From Ricordea florida (lineage: Eukaryota > Cnidaria > Anthozoa > Corallimorpharia > Ricordeidae): DNA of 64,000 nt. The DNA lies in assembly GCA_949710005.1 (NCBI GenBank), contig OX453275.1, positions 32,840,218 to 32,904,217 of the forward strand, read 5' to 3'. The notes under the pieces are model-generated. The model searched no databases, was not told the origin of the DNA, and saw only the letters and a list, made by a program, of their open reading frames with translations. The number at the start of each line of letters is the position of its first letter. The stretch's first letter is position 1. Position numbers and translations under genes: made by a program. This document shows positions 1-13,600 of the stretch, piece after piece.

Positions 1-140
1 TGTTTCTTACGTTCACACACGTATTCACGAGGAGGCGGGATCGAATCCCTTCCCAGTCTGTTCTTTTTCCAACTGCTAAATCGCAATTATTTGAATTGCG
101 TAAATTATGCGGAGGTCAAATTCGTAACTGCTATTCCTAC

Positions 141-343
141 CTTTTCCACACCTCTTTTCCTGAAATAAACACCTCAAGCTCCAATAGAGGATTGGAGCTG
201 GCTGAACGTGACAAATCCACATAAATCTTGGTTGCATTTCTCCTGACCGGCAGATCCACGTATGACCCCTGAACACAACCAATGCTCATTCTAACGTAAT
301 TACTAGTCACAGGTACATCCATGTTCCCGTCATAAGTTGTCAC
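141..343 (-). CDS. Unassigned minus-strand exon near the left edge
   Basis: Open for 67 codons between a good acceptor (TATTATAG) and a donor (AAAAG|GTAGGA), phase 0 in, phase 2 out. Strand-like sequence includes NYVRMSIGCVQGSYVDL and LLELEVFISGK. It could be an alternative 3' exon, since exon 22 also ends in phase 0, or part of the next gene downstream. I do not recognise the domain. Confidence 0.4.
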
Positions 344-535
344 CTATAATACAAGAACAATCAGTATCTCAGGTGCTTCGTATCATCGAGAGAGTGGGCC
401 TAGCTTTGTAGAATTCTTTTGGGAGATTATCTTCGCCATGCAGATTATAAGATCGGAGAATTCCGAATTCTCAAATAGGGGTTTAAATGTATACGGAACT
501 TCATTCTTTTGCAACATTCTAACACTGATATTCAA

Positions 536-897
536 ATCCAAGCAGTACGCAGGATGCTTGTCCCATGAACCTAGTTCAATGGCCTTGCTTTCAAGAGTCT
601 CCTATAGCTCAGTAGTAGAGCGTCTGAACTAGTTATCTTTACTTTCAAGTCCTAACAGTATGCAGTATGTTTGTCACATGGACCTAGTTTAATGGCCTTG
701 CTCCCACGAGTCTCCTGCAGCTCAGTGGTAGAGCGTCTGAACTAGTTATCTTTACTTTCAAGTCCTAACAGTATGCAGGATGTTTGTCCCATGAACCTTG
801 TTTAATGGCCTTGCTTCCATAAGTCTTCTGTAGCTCAGTGGTAGAACGTATGAACTACTCATCGCAGGTTCATAGGTTCCACTCCTCAGTAATAAAA
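536..897 (+). repeat. Tandem tRNA-derived repeat, about 3 x 113 bp
   Basis: Three copies in tandem, with box-A-like TAGCTCAGTGGTAGAGCG at about 605, 718 and 831 (113-bp period). Only the third copy has a box-B-like GGTTCATAGGTTCC (867-880). This is a tRNA-derived (SINE-like) sequence rather than a working tRNA gene; the acceptor stem is not convincing. Confidence 0.55.
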
Positions 898-900
898 CTT

Positions 901-906
901 TTTATT
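901..906 (-). terminator. Candidate polyadenylation signal of the host gene
   Basis: AATAAA on the minus strand, 37 nt past the stop codon of exon 23, in an A-rich tract. It lies at the edge of the tRNA-derived tandem repeat. Confidence 0.45.
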
Positions 907-942
907 TAACAAGCTTAATATACACCATCTTATTACATTAAT

Positions 943-1668
943 TCACAATTTAATTTCCACAACGGTTGCCCATTTTCTGTTGATTTTAGACATCACACTT
1001 ACCCGGAAGTCAGAAGGAGTCCCACTGCAGTATGGGTAAATTCTAACGTGATTAACGAACACAGAACTTTTCAAATCCAATGTGAGTTTTGTGTTGCCGC
1101 AGTTCGATGAAAAGTAATCGCATGTTCCAGTTGAAAATGTTTGGTCAAAAAGATGCGCCAAGACATACTCCTGACAGCTAGGACAGTGATGTGGATTGCA
1201 GGAGTATATTCCACAACTTGAAGTCACTGTTATACCACTGGGTGCGATGTAAGTGGCTGACCGATCTACATTTCCCCCTGAGAGATCCAAAAGATCCCCA
1301 ACGTTGAGTATTTCGTCATCCAACGGGCGGTGTCCTTTGTTATCGATTCGAAGAGTGGAGAATCCACTTTCAGTGTGTTTAAGGTAAACTGTACCGGCAG
1401 CCCCAGGCTCTGCTCCAGAGGACGCACTGCCACCGCTGGTGTCAAACTCCCCCCTATACGGGTGATGTGTGTCGTTGTTACTGTAGTATACAGCTATGCG
1501 ACCGCCCGATCCTCCGCCGGAAACGGAACTACCGCTCCCTCCGCGTGACTGAATAATTCCAGTGTGGCCGCCAGAGAGAACCGCTGTGTGAATCAAGATG
1601 CTACCGCCACTTCCACCACCATTGCTGGCAGTGATGTCAGGACTGTTGGCCATAATACTTCCATCCAC
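943..1668 (-). CDS. Host gene exon 23: last exon, Cys-rich C-terminus
   Basis: Acceptor CTCTTTAG, phase 0, 241 residues to the stop. After GGGSGGSILIHT and GGGSGGRIAVYY it has a Cys-rich segment (SCGIYSCNPHHCPSC) and a final strand-rich region (KLTLDLKSSVFVNHVRIYPYC) that resembles a divergent galactose-binding/discoidin fold. No membrane anchor follows. Confidence 0.88.
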   Translation of the reverse strand: MDGSIMANSPDITASNGGGSGGSILIHTAVLSGGHTGIIQSRGGSGSSVSGGGSGGRIAVYYSNNDTHHPYRGEFDTSGGSASSGAEPGAAGTVYLKHTESGFSTLRIDNKGHRPLDDEILNVGDLLDLSGGNVDRSATYIAPSGITVTSSCGIYSCNPHHCPSCQEYVLAHLFDQTFSTGTCDYFSSNCGNTKLTLDLKSSVFVNHVRIYPYCSGTPSDFRVSVMSKINRKWATVVEIKL

Positions 1669-4600
1669 CTAAAGAGAGGGAAGGTAAATTCACTCGCCTC
1701 AATTGCGGTAGTCTGCATTCATTTATGGAGACATCATCTACCTCTCACCGCCATGAGGTGGTGAGTAGTTACGAGCAAAGTTCTATATGTACCGCATTGA
1801 GATGCTTTTCAAAATTTATCTTTTTCAGCTTAAAATACTGAAGATATGGGGTTTCACTCTCTCTTGTTATAAGAGGGTTAATTAACCGTTAGCCGTAAAA
1901 CAGTCAAAAATATTAACCGTTAGCCGTAAAACAGTAAACAATATTAACCGTTAGCCGTTAAAGTCACCACCCCATTGAGACCCTCTTATAATTACCCTTC
2001 GTGAGGAGGAGTGGGCCTTGAGTCGTGATAACCATCCAACACCTTTGACTACAATAGCAGGTCAAACACCAAATCGAAGTGATACATCGGGTAATAAATA
2101 GGCTCTTCAATGAAACCCTCACTACTTCCACGCATAAAGCACTCAAACACACAACTCCTACTGGCTAATTGACCTAATAGTCTGACCATATTAACAGCTG
2201 TTAACAGCTTAACTCAGCCACCTATCGCCACTTGCATTCGCATTTACTAACTTGCACATTTATCCACTAATTGACTAACTTACACAGACACTGTCAAAAA
2301 TACAACCTTTGAGTCAAGCAAAGAAAGATAGAAGCACTCAGTGAAAAATGTTTAGACTCTTAATAAAGATTCTGGTAGAGATGATTTAATCCTTTGGGCT
2401 AAAGGGTTTACAAAGGGTAATATGTAAATCAGCCGTAACAGAGGGGAAAGAAAAGCTAGAACCTAAAACGTACCTTTAAAGTATGGATCACATGTATATA
2501 TAGTTTTCCTCCACCAATGCCGCCACCGGATCCGTCGCCCCCACTCCCAAATTCTCGTGGATAATACAAATTCCCGTATGGAAGTCCCTTTTCCATTCTG
2601 CACGTTTGGTAGCCTCCGCAGCTTCCTCTCCCTCCTGTCCCACCATGTCCAGCACCACCACGCTGCCAATGGCGGGTCAGAAGCCCCCCTGGTCCTTGGG
2701 TTGCCCTAAAACCACCGCTGTCGGCATCAATAGAACCGCCATCATCCACAGTGAGGTTAACGGCGCTTATATTCATGTTGAACGTGCTTATTGTAGAGCC
2801 ACCCTCAACTAGAAGGATCTTAGCTTGAAGACTGAATGCGTCAGGATGAGCATTTGGACTGTGACTCTGAATCTTGGAGTATGCCATTATTCTTACTGTC
2901 TCATTAAAAAGGTAACGGCGTGGAGTTGTACCAGCGGTTGAGCCTGTCAGGTAGCAATGAAGAACGCCGCCGTTTAAAATAGTCAAGTTTGTAATGTGAT
3001 CAAGCTCTCCTTCAACGTGGACAGCGATTTTGTTCATTTCAGAAATTGGCGCTAATCCGAGGTAGCCGCCATCGTAAATGTATGCACTGAAGGGAATATC
3101 CAAAAAATGTCGATGCAGATTCATCACTTGATTACGCCCGAGATGAATCATTCCCGTTCGATCGCCGATCATGTATCGAAAGAACAACGACGCTGGCCGA
3201 TTTAATGGCTCGGTCAAGATCGCCAGATGGGCTCCTCCATAGATCTGCAGTTCTTCAAAGTGGAAATCATGCGTGCCATTCGCAAAATGGTGGCTCCCTG
3301 ACTCTGGTAAGATCCAGGCTCGGCATCCATCTTCGGAGAGATCCGAGTAGTCGGATATTCTGGTCTTAAGCGGATGCTGACCGCCGTTGTCCACGAGCAG
3401 AGTCCTGTGAATATGAACTAGATGATACAGGAACACGGTACCCGGTCCACCCGCTTCAGTATTTACCGCTCCACCCTTGGCTCCTCCTCGAGACTGGAAA
3501 GACCCTGTGTAAGTGGTATTCTTGGTGAAGTACACAGCAATTCTTCCTCCGGCTCCTCCTCCGGAGTCTCTACCACCGTCACCTCCATTTGCTGTAATAT
3601 TCCCGGTTCCTTAAAACGGAATGAAAGGGAAGAAAACTGCATAAGGTTTTACAATCTACCTGAATGCATAAATGAACTTGCACCAATCAGGATGTCGTAT
3701 CGCAACTCTCACTGCTGATAACACCCCATTCGCTGTGACAACAGAAGGCAAACTTTGCAAATCTTGTTACTAGCAACACAAATGTTAGGGACCACTTCAT
3801 TGTGGCGAGAACGGTCATACTCTTACACCCGCACCAAATAGTAAGCCCCAAAAATACCATGGCGTCGGAATATCATGAAGCGTTTTTGGAGTACCAACAA
3901 TTTTTTAATAAAATAAAAGACGCTGATCTTCGCTGACGGAACATTGATTTTAAACTGTAAACCCAGCAGTTACCAAAAATTGAGAAGCGTTGTTGAACAT
4001 TCTGTGGCCCAGGCTTTACCGTGTTGTTTTGTGCGTGATTCATTGGCCAGGCTCCAATAATCAATTGTGAAACTGCATATGATTGTAGATGTGAATAACT
4101 GAAAATTAACAAAGATTTCTATAGATTTTAAAAGCAAAACCTTTGATTCGATAACAGTGCATCCAGATACTTCCACCGCTGCCTCCTCCACTTCTATGGT
4201 CTCCTCCTGCTAAACCGTCCGCTGACACTTCGCCATCAATCTTGATAACATTGGTGACATTAAACCATATGATACCTCCTCCCCGGCCAGACAAGGGTCC
4301 TCCGCCAGAACTTCCGAATCGGACAGGTTCGTAGAGGTCCCCGTATGAAGATCCCACAACAGGGGAGTGAGCCCCTCGGCCCCCTCTTCCGCCGAATCCT
4401 GCACCAGATGAGTCAATAGAGACCCTCCAACCAATACCTGGATTGATGACCCCATGGAGTCCTGATCCTTGAGGATGACTCCTGTTGAGTGAGGTTTGTA
4501 ACGTTATAAAAAGTTAAGAATCGCGTGTATTGTTTGTTTGCGCTGGTGCCTATCTAGTGCTGATTTCGGCCCTAGTCTTGAGGTCTTCCACCAAACATAT

Positions 4601-7600
4601 CAAAAGTATGAAACCAAGGCTATGATGTAAGTGATGTGAAGCATTACTTCCATTGCTTTTACAGATGAAATCAAAATCGGCTGCTTTGAACTAAAAAAGC
4701 TGATAAAAACATGAAAGAGAGTTTGGTAGAATTTCAAGGTTTACCTAATCTTGAAATACTCTCTAACTCGCTCTCATGTGTGCATTAGATCATATAACCA
4801 AACAGAGATATGTAGTTTGTAGGTTGGTTTCTACTCCAACAGTTAGTAACAACGTGTGGAAACGTCAACCTCTATATAGTAAATTCAAGAGGACATCTAA
4901 AGAAAACGTCACATATCCCAGGAACACGCAACTGAAACAAATATTTTGCTGGAATATCCCTTGGTAAACTAAATTCTGATTCAATGCTCCTATCCTCGAC
5001 AATTACTCCCTGGGAAGCCAAGCTACCTCAAAGTCTCCCTACCAACAATAGAGACCAAATGTGGGTGACCTTGCAGCAGTCGTAATAACTTGTGCAATTG
5101 GTTCGAAGCCCCAAAAAACCATGGAGCTCCTTTATGCCTCCTACTATTTTCTGGCAGTTGATTCCTCGTCTTTCGTGGCCCGAAAAAATTACTTCTAGCT
5201 ACCTGCAAGGCCGTTATCTTATTGCGAAGTAGACGTGAAGTCAAGGTAATGGATAATAAAGTTGGTAACACTGAGTTAACTGCAGTATCCTCGGGTCACT
5301 ACATCTCAAAGGAATACCTGTTATATCCCTGACCATCAGCCATCATCCTTCCGCCATCGTCAACTGTAATGTTTTCGCCAAGAACAGTCATTCTTGTACC
5401 ATGGAACACTCCCCCTCCTTCAATGAATAGAGCCCTTACTATAGTGGTGATCCCCGGATGATGTATCGGAGATGTGATGGCCCGTATGAGACCGTTGTCT
5501 TGGATTCGTACAGCATCAAATTGGAACGTGCTGTTGGTCTGATTGGCTGTTTTACCGCCGTGGTTCATCCAAAACGCTCCACCGTGATGAATCGTCATGT
5601 TTTGAATGTGATCAACGGTACCCGAAATGAACAAAGTCACGCCATGAACTTCAGTATAAGGTGCTAGGCCGAGGTATCCTCCCGCATACACGTGAACGCT
5701 GAACGGAATGTCAATTTCAGGTCGATGGAGATCCATAACCTGGTTATTAGACACATGCAGCGTGCCGGTACGATCACCAATCATGTGACGAAAGAACAAG
5801 GAAGCGTTGCGATCAACTGGGTCTGTCAGCACTGCAAGGTGACCACCACCGTAAATCTGAAGCTCTTCAAAATGGAAATCGAGTTTCCCACCAGCGAAAA
5901 AGTGTCCACTAGACTGCGGTAAAATCCATGCACGGCAACCATCGCTGGATAAATCGTGGTAGTCTGCAATTGCCGAGACAAGCGGCTTCTGTCCACCGTT
6001 GTGAATAAGCAGAGTTCGGTGAGTGTGGATCATGTGATAGAGAAACACGGTCCCAGGGCCTCCTGCTTCAGCGCGACACTGGTGTTCATTACCCGCGCTA
6101 CAGCCGAATGCCGAACCACCTCGAGCCTCGTACACAAAGTAAGTTGAAGTTTCATTTTCCTGGAAGTATATGGCTATCCTTCCCCCCGACCCACCACCCC
6201 CTGAGCTATCACCGTTACTTGATCCAGCCCCTCCGTTAGCTGATATTTTGCCGTAGCCTTTAATTTTCTTACAGTACATCCAAATACTTCCACCACTTCC
6301 CCCACCACTCGAGGTTGAGGTTGTGGCATTTTCACCATTGGCTGACACTTCACCATCGACATCAATAATTCCTGTTACATTCATCCATAACACACCTCCA
6401 CCGTTACCACCGCGAGCGTTACTTGCACCTCTGCCACCTGCGCTTCCAAATTCATCTGGTTCGTACAAATCTCCGTACGCAAACCCTGTTTTTGAGGTAC
6501 CGTATTTCACGCTCCCACGACCACCACTACCACCATGCCCAGCCCCTGATGCACCACTGGAATGGTCGATACCGTGGCCAGGATTAATTGGTCCGTAAAT
6601 GCCATCTCCCTGGTAACCGTGTGACGTATTATATCCCAGGCCGTCCGCAATCAAGGCGCCTCCATCGTCAATAGTAATGTTCTCTGTGACAAAGGTGATG
6701 CGTGAGCCTCTCATCAGGCCTCCACCTTCGATAAACGTTGCGCGAGTTGTAAAAATGATCCCTGGGTCGTTAACTGGAGACGTCACACAGTGTATAACTC
6801 CAGTGTCCTGTATACGAATAGTGTCAAAGTCGTAATGATGTTGCTGTTCCTCGTCCGTTCGACCGCCATGGTTTAACCACAGGTCACCACCATGGTGAAT
6901 CGTCAAGTTTTGGATGTATGCCAAAACACCACGCACAATAATTTCCACACCGTGTACCTCAGTATAAGGAGCAAGACCCAAGAACCCGCCGCTGTAAACT
7001 TGAGCACTGAAAGGAAGATCAATCTCTGGCCTTGATAGGTTCATAACCTGTCGATCCCCAATATGGATCATTCCACTTCTGTCACCGATCATATATTTAA
7101 AAAACAGCGATACCTCCGAAGTGTCGTTTCCTTCTCGTGGCCAAATTGCCATGTGTCCTTTCTCGTAGATCTGCAGTTCTTCAAAGTGGAACTTATGCTT
7201 CTGATTGGCAAAATGATGGATTCCCGACTCCGGCATTATCCAAGCTTTGCCACCTTCTTCGTCCAACTTGGCATAGTTTATGTGCTTGTTCAGCGGTTTG
7301 CGCCCGTTGTTGTCAATCAGCAACGTACGATGGGTGTGAACCAAGTGGTACAAAAATACAGTACCGGGTCCTCCGCTCTCCACGTTCTCCAGTCCTTCCA
7401 CTGCTTTTCCTCCATGCGCCTTATAGCTGTATCAGGAAAACAAGAAAAGGACAACAGAAATTTGATTCGTTCTTTACAATGTTGTCCTCCTTTTTCCCAG
7501 TTACTTGCTTTGTTAAGACGATATATGCGAGGGAACAGTGCAAATTAGGACTGCATTGCTGCGATAGGTGACTGGATATAGCACTGCGCCGCCCGCTTCG

Positions 7601-10600
7601 TCAGATGATCGGAAATTTAAAAAGCCTCAGTAGCTCTTACGTTGTTCTATACGAAATGTACTATCTTTAATATCTGATTGGTTCGTTGTGCTGCTTGTGT
7701 CTGTTTCGATTGGCCAAAGCAATTACACTGGGGTTAAAGACAGTTATTTGTAAATTGCTCTCCATACTAATGCAAGCCTTTATCTTTTGCAATGTCTACC
7801 TGAAATAAGAGAAGGTGTCATTCTGCATGAAGTAGACAGCAATTCGACCGCCCGCTCCTCCTCCGCCATGGTTTGAGTAAACATCATCCCTGGGAGATGA
7901 TCCACCGTTGGCAGTGATCTTCCCATAGCCTTTAATAATACCGCAGTGTATCCAGATACTGCCACCACTGCCCCCTCCCCCCTGGGGCTGAGAGGTATGA
8001 CCGTCTGCTGAAAGTGTTCCATCGATTTCCAAAAGGTTTGTTACATTCAAAATGATGGTTCCACCTCCCGCACCTGAAAAGAGTCAGAACAACACTTTTT
8101 GTTCAGATACATCGAAAAGCTCTTTTTTATATTTTTTCTTATCATTTACACCGTAGCTTGAAGGTAAGACGTTTCTTTCACACAAAATTCGCTTAAAAGC
8201 AGCTGCCTTTTCTCTTAAATACATGTTTCAAAAAGAGCTTTGAAGAATAAATGCTTCAATATTACAGTTGGCTTCTCGGGCCACAAATGTTGTACGGGAC
8301 CTTTCAGAACAGCACCCAAAATCTGACACAAGCCTTTCAGATAAAATTCCATTTCTGAATTTACTCATCGGGTTTGCCATGGGTTATTTTTGTATGCTGT
8401 ACCTAGTAAGAAGGAACTCGAGCAACAGTCTAACTGGTGAAAATGTACTATTAAAAAACCTGGACCGGTAAGCAACATTAAACTAAACGAAAACAGAACC
8501 AAAATCATGCCGATTACGAAAGTCTCTGGGCATGCTCCATATTTTTTGCAGGTCAACAATCTTGTGGGCTCAGTAAATCGAATTCTACACTCGAGACTGT
8601 TCTGCAACAAAAATCCTAAGTACTGGTGTATGCTCAGTTCTTACCTCCTTTTCCTAGTTCACCTCCTCCGCTGCTACCAAATTCTATCGGTTCGTACATG
8701 TTTCCGTACGGCAAACCCACTTTCGGTGCATTCTTCCCTCTTCCTCCAGTACCACCATGGCCTCCGCCAGAGGCACCCTGGCCGCTGCCGTCTCCAAGGC
8801 CGCGGTTAATTTGTCCGTGCACCCCTTGACCTGTGCCATCACGCTGTTGGTAACCGCCGCCACTGACAGTCAGCTCACCCTCTGTGTTAATACTTATGTT
8901 CTCCGCCAGGACTCTTAGGTCGCTACCTTGTACCTTACCACCTCCCTCAATATGAAGCACTCTTGTCGTTACGTTCATTCCAGTATGACTCACGGCCGAA
9001 GATATCATTTGGATCACTCCTTCGAATTGCACACGGACAAACTCAAATTTAAAATCGTTTTCCTGTACCTCGTTACCTGTTCTCGAGTTTTCCTTCAATG
9101 ACAACAGACCGCCGTGGTGAAGCGTTAGATTTCTGATGTTTGCGATCACCCCAAAAACGTGGATTTTGACACCGTGAACTTCTGTTGCTGGGGCAACACC
9201 AAGAAATCCACCTCGGTAGACATAAACACTGAAAGGTAAATCGATACTTGGTCGTGTTAGATTCATTGTCTGGTTATAGCCCACATGAACCATGCCGCTT
9301 CGATCACCGATCATATTTCGGAAAAATATCGAAGCTGATCGATTATGTGGCTCCGTCAAAATGGCCAGTTGTGCTTCGCCGTAAATCTGCAGTTCTTCGA
9401 AATGATAATTTTGATTTCCAGAGAAATTGTGTTCTCCTGAACTGGGAAGGAGCCAAGTTCTACTCGAAATAAGATCAGGTTTTGAGTAGTCGTGAATGGT
9501 GTGTTCCGCAGCTGGAAGAGGATTTCTGCCTTTGTTGCTTATGAGGAGTGTTCGATGTTTGTGGATGAGGTGGAACAGAAATACGGTACCAGCGCCACCA
9601 CGAAGGGCCTCCCCAGAGGCGTCGCCACCCAGAGCTTGAAACTCACCACTGTAAGTACGGTTTACACGGAAGTATACTGCTATCCTTCCACCCGCACCCC
9701 CTCCACCATTGTAACTATAACTGGAACAGTTAGAAGACAAAATAGTCAGTTGAAAGGTAATTACGTAATAGATAATTACTGAGGCGAGTAGCATTATATC
9801 CAATAATGCTGCGAGCCGAAACAAATGCTGCGTGTTTTAATAATGCTGCGTGCCAATGTAAGATTACCCCTGATAATTTCCCTGCCACCAAAAGAGACCG
9901 CACCCGTTTTTCTCACACACTTAGTTTGCATTTTTTTCTCTCGGCATTCGATGATATAATGCAGAGAAAAAACAATGGGTTTGGATGACGATCAGCAATT
10001 ATATGAATCAGACTCCTTGACTGCATAATCAGCTTGCTCGGGAGGCTTCGTATTCAATACTATATTCTTCCAGTTTGGTAGGTATTTGTTTAAAACCCAA
10101 AATCAATAGAGCCGAGACAATTTTGAGGACAACTGACTACATCCGCCATCTTCAAAGGACAGATAAACTACTATGCACATTTTAATGCATAAAGAAAATA
10201 CGAAGGAAATTAATGTTTAATGAGTGTCTTTATATCGGATATAGACACGGCAAAACGATTTGTGTCCATTTTTCTTGGTAAAAATACCTCAAAATCAAAA
10301 GTTTAGTGTAATAATGAATAGGTCTGTATAAAAAAGTTTTTGAAGCCGTTCAATAAACTCACATTTCGTGCTTTATCATGATAAGGCACTCCTGCTCGTT
10401 TATTAAACTACACATAACGCACAACACTCCTAATAAAAGAGTCAGTGAAGTTTTATATGAGGAAACAAGCCAAAGTACTTATCATCAGTTCCTTACGATG
10501 GTTCTATATTTCCGTTCCCTCCATTTGCCTGCACAGTTCCGTATCCTCTCATTAAATTGGTCTCAATCCATATACTCCCTCCACTTCCTCCTCCAGACCT

Positions 10601-13600
10601 AGACTGCTGACCGTTTGCACCATTGCAACTGATCGTTCCGTCAACTTGTAGGGTACCTGTGACGGTCAGTCGTATTATCCCACCACCAAGGCCCCCTGCA
10701 CCACCTCCTTGACATCCAAAGTGCTCAGGCTCGTATACGTGACCGTACGCAATCCCAACACGTGACTGTCCTCTTCCTCGTCCCCCGTTCCCAGCATGCC
10801 CTGCTCCTGATGCTCCCGCTGCACCCCCAAAACCAGCACCAGAGGAACAACTAAAAACGATGAAAATTTCTCAGAATGAAAAAAAAGATTGAAAACTATA
10901 ACTGTTAAGTCTGAGCATTCCTTGCGAGAGATACCCCCCCCGGTATGTATGGATGGGTACCGGTGATATGATGATGGACGTAACCCTCAATGAACAAGGA
11001 TCCCATTGAGGGGCGGGTGGGGGGTGGGGGGTACTAACAATATTCCTAGGTCCTTCGCGGTACATAAACTTGGATATGCTCCCGCTGTTTGGGCCTCATG
11101 GCTCGTCTTCGCCTTTGTCTTACTTCCGTAGAAGAGTTGCTACGAATTCAAAATATACAGAATCCACCAAGATGAGTACATGATGTACTTATTGCATGTA
11201 ACCGCTTACCTTGCATCAGTGACGTCACCTGTGACCTCTCCTTGATCATCTACAGTGAAATTCCCGGCATGAATGCGCATGCGCATCATGTGTACGATGC
11301 CACCTCCTTGAACCGTTATGTTGTCAATGTTAAGAGCCAATGAGATGTTACCTACTTCGGCAGTCGACGTAACCTCGCCTCCGTCAGCAACAGTTAGAGC
11401 GAAGAATTTGTAAGTTCCCTCGGAACTGGCGAGTTCTGTTGATCCCGTCAAACCGAGGTAAAGTTGGCAGTTTTTTGATACAGTCATATCGTTCACTCCG
11501 AGATATCCCCTAAGATCAGAATTAAAACACTGAAAACAAATACTAATAAACATGAAAGACGTCGACGTATCAAAAAAAACAAAACAAGCAAACAAATAGG
11601 CAAACAACAAAATCCAACACAAAACACACTACAAAAATTCTGAAGCCATTTGATTTTGTCAAATCTATGCTTTTTACTTACCTGGTAGTTATCTGGATCC
11701 CATAGCACGTGAATGTTGGTGGTAAATGAAAATGTCCGTTCCTGTGAACAAACACGTTCACCTCAAACTCCTCGTGGTCTGCGAACTGACCAATCACGAT
11801 CTGGTTTGGACCCACGTGTAGTACACCTGTGCGATCTCCTACAAACTTGTAAACTTTCAGCCCATGGGGTCTGTGGGTGTAAACAAAACAAAAAGCGATA
11901 TGTTTTACATAAACACCCAGCTTAATAGACTAACATTGGTTGCCTGTCGATTACCGTATTATTTATAAAATCTTGTTGTTGGTATATAAGGCTATCAATG
12001 GACTTTCACCAAGCTATATATCCAAGTTGCTCAGTTTTTGTAGCAGCTCCGTTCCTACTCTTTGCGTTCTTGCTCGAATAAGTTACTTCAAGTTTTATCA
12101 GAGTATATAAAACATAGAAAAAGCGTGTTTTATTGTTTTTCGCCACATTCCCTCTAATCGACATTTAGATGGCGAAAAACAATTTCTTTGAAGAAATTCC
12201 TGATGAAGCAGCAGAACGTTTTGAAGCTGAGATTTATATAGCAACAAAACAGTCGAAAAGCTGGTATTAAATGGCGTCAGTTTGTGGATCTGTGTGCTTA
12301 GTTGTTTCTATTCGTAGCGTGTAAAATCTATATCATAAGGCAAATGAAGAAGCCTAAGCCGTGAATTACACTGTGATTAAAACACTCCGGGCATTTGTTC
12401 AAGAAATTTAGAAAACACTTGCCTGCGGCTCGTGTTTTCTACATTTCACTCGTGTTCTCAAATGCCCGTCGTGTAATACACGGCTTAGCTTCTTTATTTG
12501 TTAAATAAAAAATGTATCTAATCATAGTAAGCCATAGGGAAACAAAAGGCGTGAGATCAACGTAAGCTCTGGGTAACTGTGCACCTCCCTCCCCCAACCC
12601 AACATTAATGCTAACTTATTAACGTATTATAACTTGTTGGGTTAGGGGAGGGGTAGGTGCACAGTTGCCCACATACTTACATTGATCCGATAATCCAATG
12701 ATTTCGAGTGCAATCTACAATAAGTAAGCACAACAAAACTTTTTGAAAACTAGCGAAAATGCAAAAAAAAAAAAAACAATGAGTCCGTAGGGTGAGTGTA
12801 ACTTGTTGTCTTTTAAAATTTACAAATGCCAAAATAATTTCTTTCAAATTGCGCTGGAAAATATTTGATAACTTGTTAATAATATACAGGCAAAATTTCA
12901 AGTTCAAATTTCTGCACTTAGTTTCAATTTGTTTCAAACTTCTGTACTGTTTGGGTTTATCTGACGTGCTCTCGGTCAATCATATGCAGTACGTTGAACG
13001 TCGAAAGTTGTGCATATATCTATACAAGATATGAAATCGACATTACAGTGAACTGGGACGGGTAGCGTACGCATAATTTAACACCCTCTTGTGAAATTAA
13101 TATCCATCATGTCAACACGAAACGAAATCAAGTGGTCACTCTGGTAAAAACTCTGCCAGCCAGGGCGAGCTTTCTCATTTAAACACATTCGTAGTCGTGA
13201 GACTAAGAACAAGGTTTTATTATCGGTGCGAAATAGTCAAATGATGCGCTGTCGATGATACTTGCCATGAAAGACATATTCAAACCTGGTAATGTTCGGA
13301 TGAAGGGCTACATGCGCCCCTCTCAAAATGTGCACCTCTTCCAATTCGTACTCCTGACCAATCGGTTGTAGCCATGCCCTACCGCTATCAGTTCCAGGGG
13401 ATAAGAAGTCTGATATCTCCATGGTGCTTGGACTCAAGTGATTGTTATCAAATATCAACGTTCTATTGTTTACACCATGTTGGGTGTCCTGTGTGACAAA
13501 AAAAAATCAGCTGAGTCGTTGAAAGTGGTTTATCTAGAAGTTGTAGGTTGGCCACTAGCGGGAGTTAAAAGTTAAAGTCGGGCCTAAAATACATTACAAT

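Noticed and set aside
830..897. A functional tRNA gene
   Set aside because: Box B is degenerate and the acceptor and anticodon stems do not form; it is a tRNA-derived repeat.
7063..7571. Plus-strand frames of 144-161 codons
   Set aside because: They lie opposite exon 20 and run past its acceptor, with no conserved motif.
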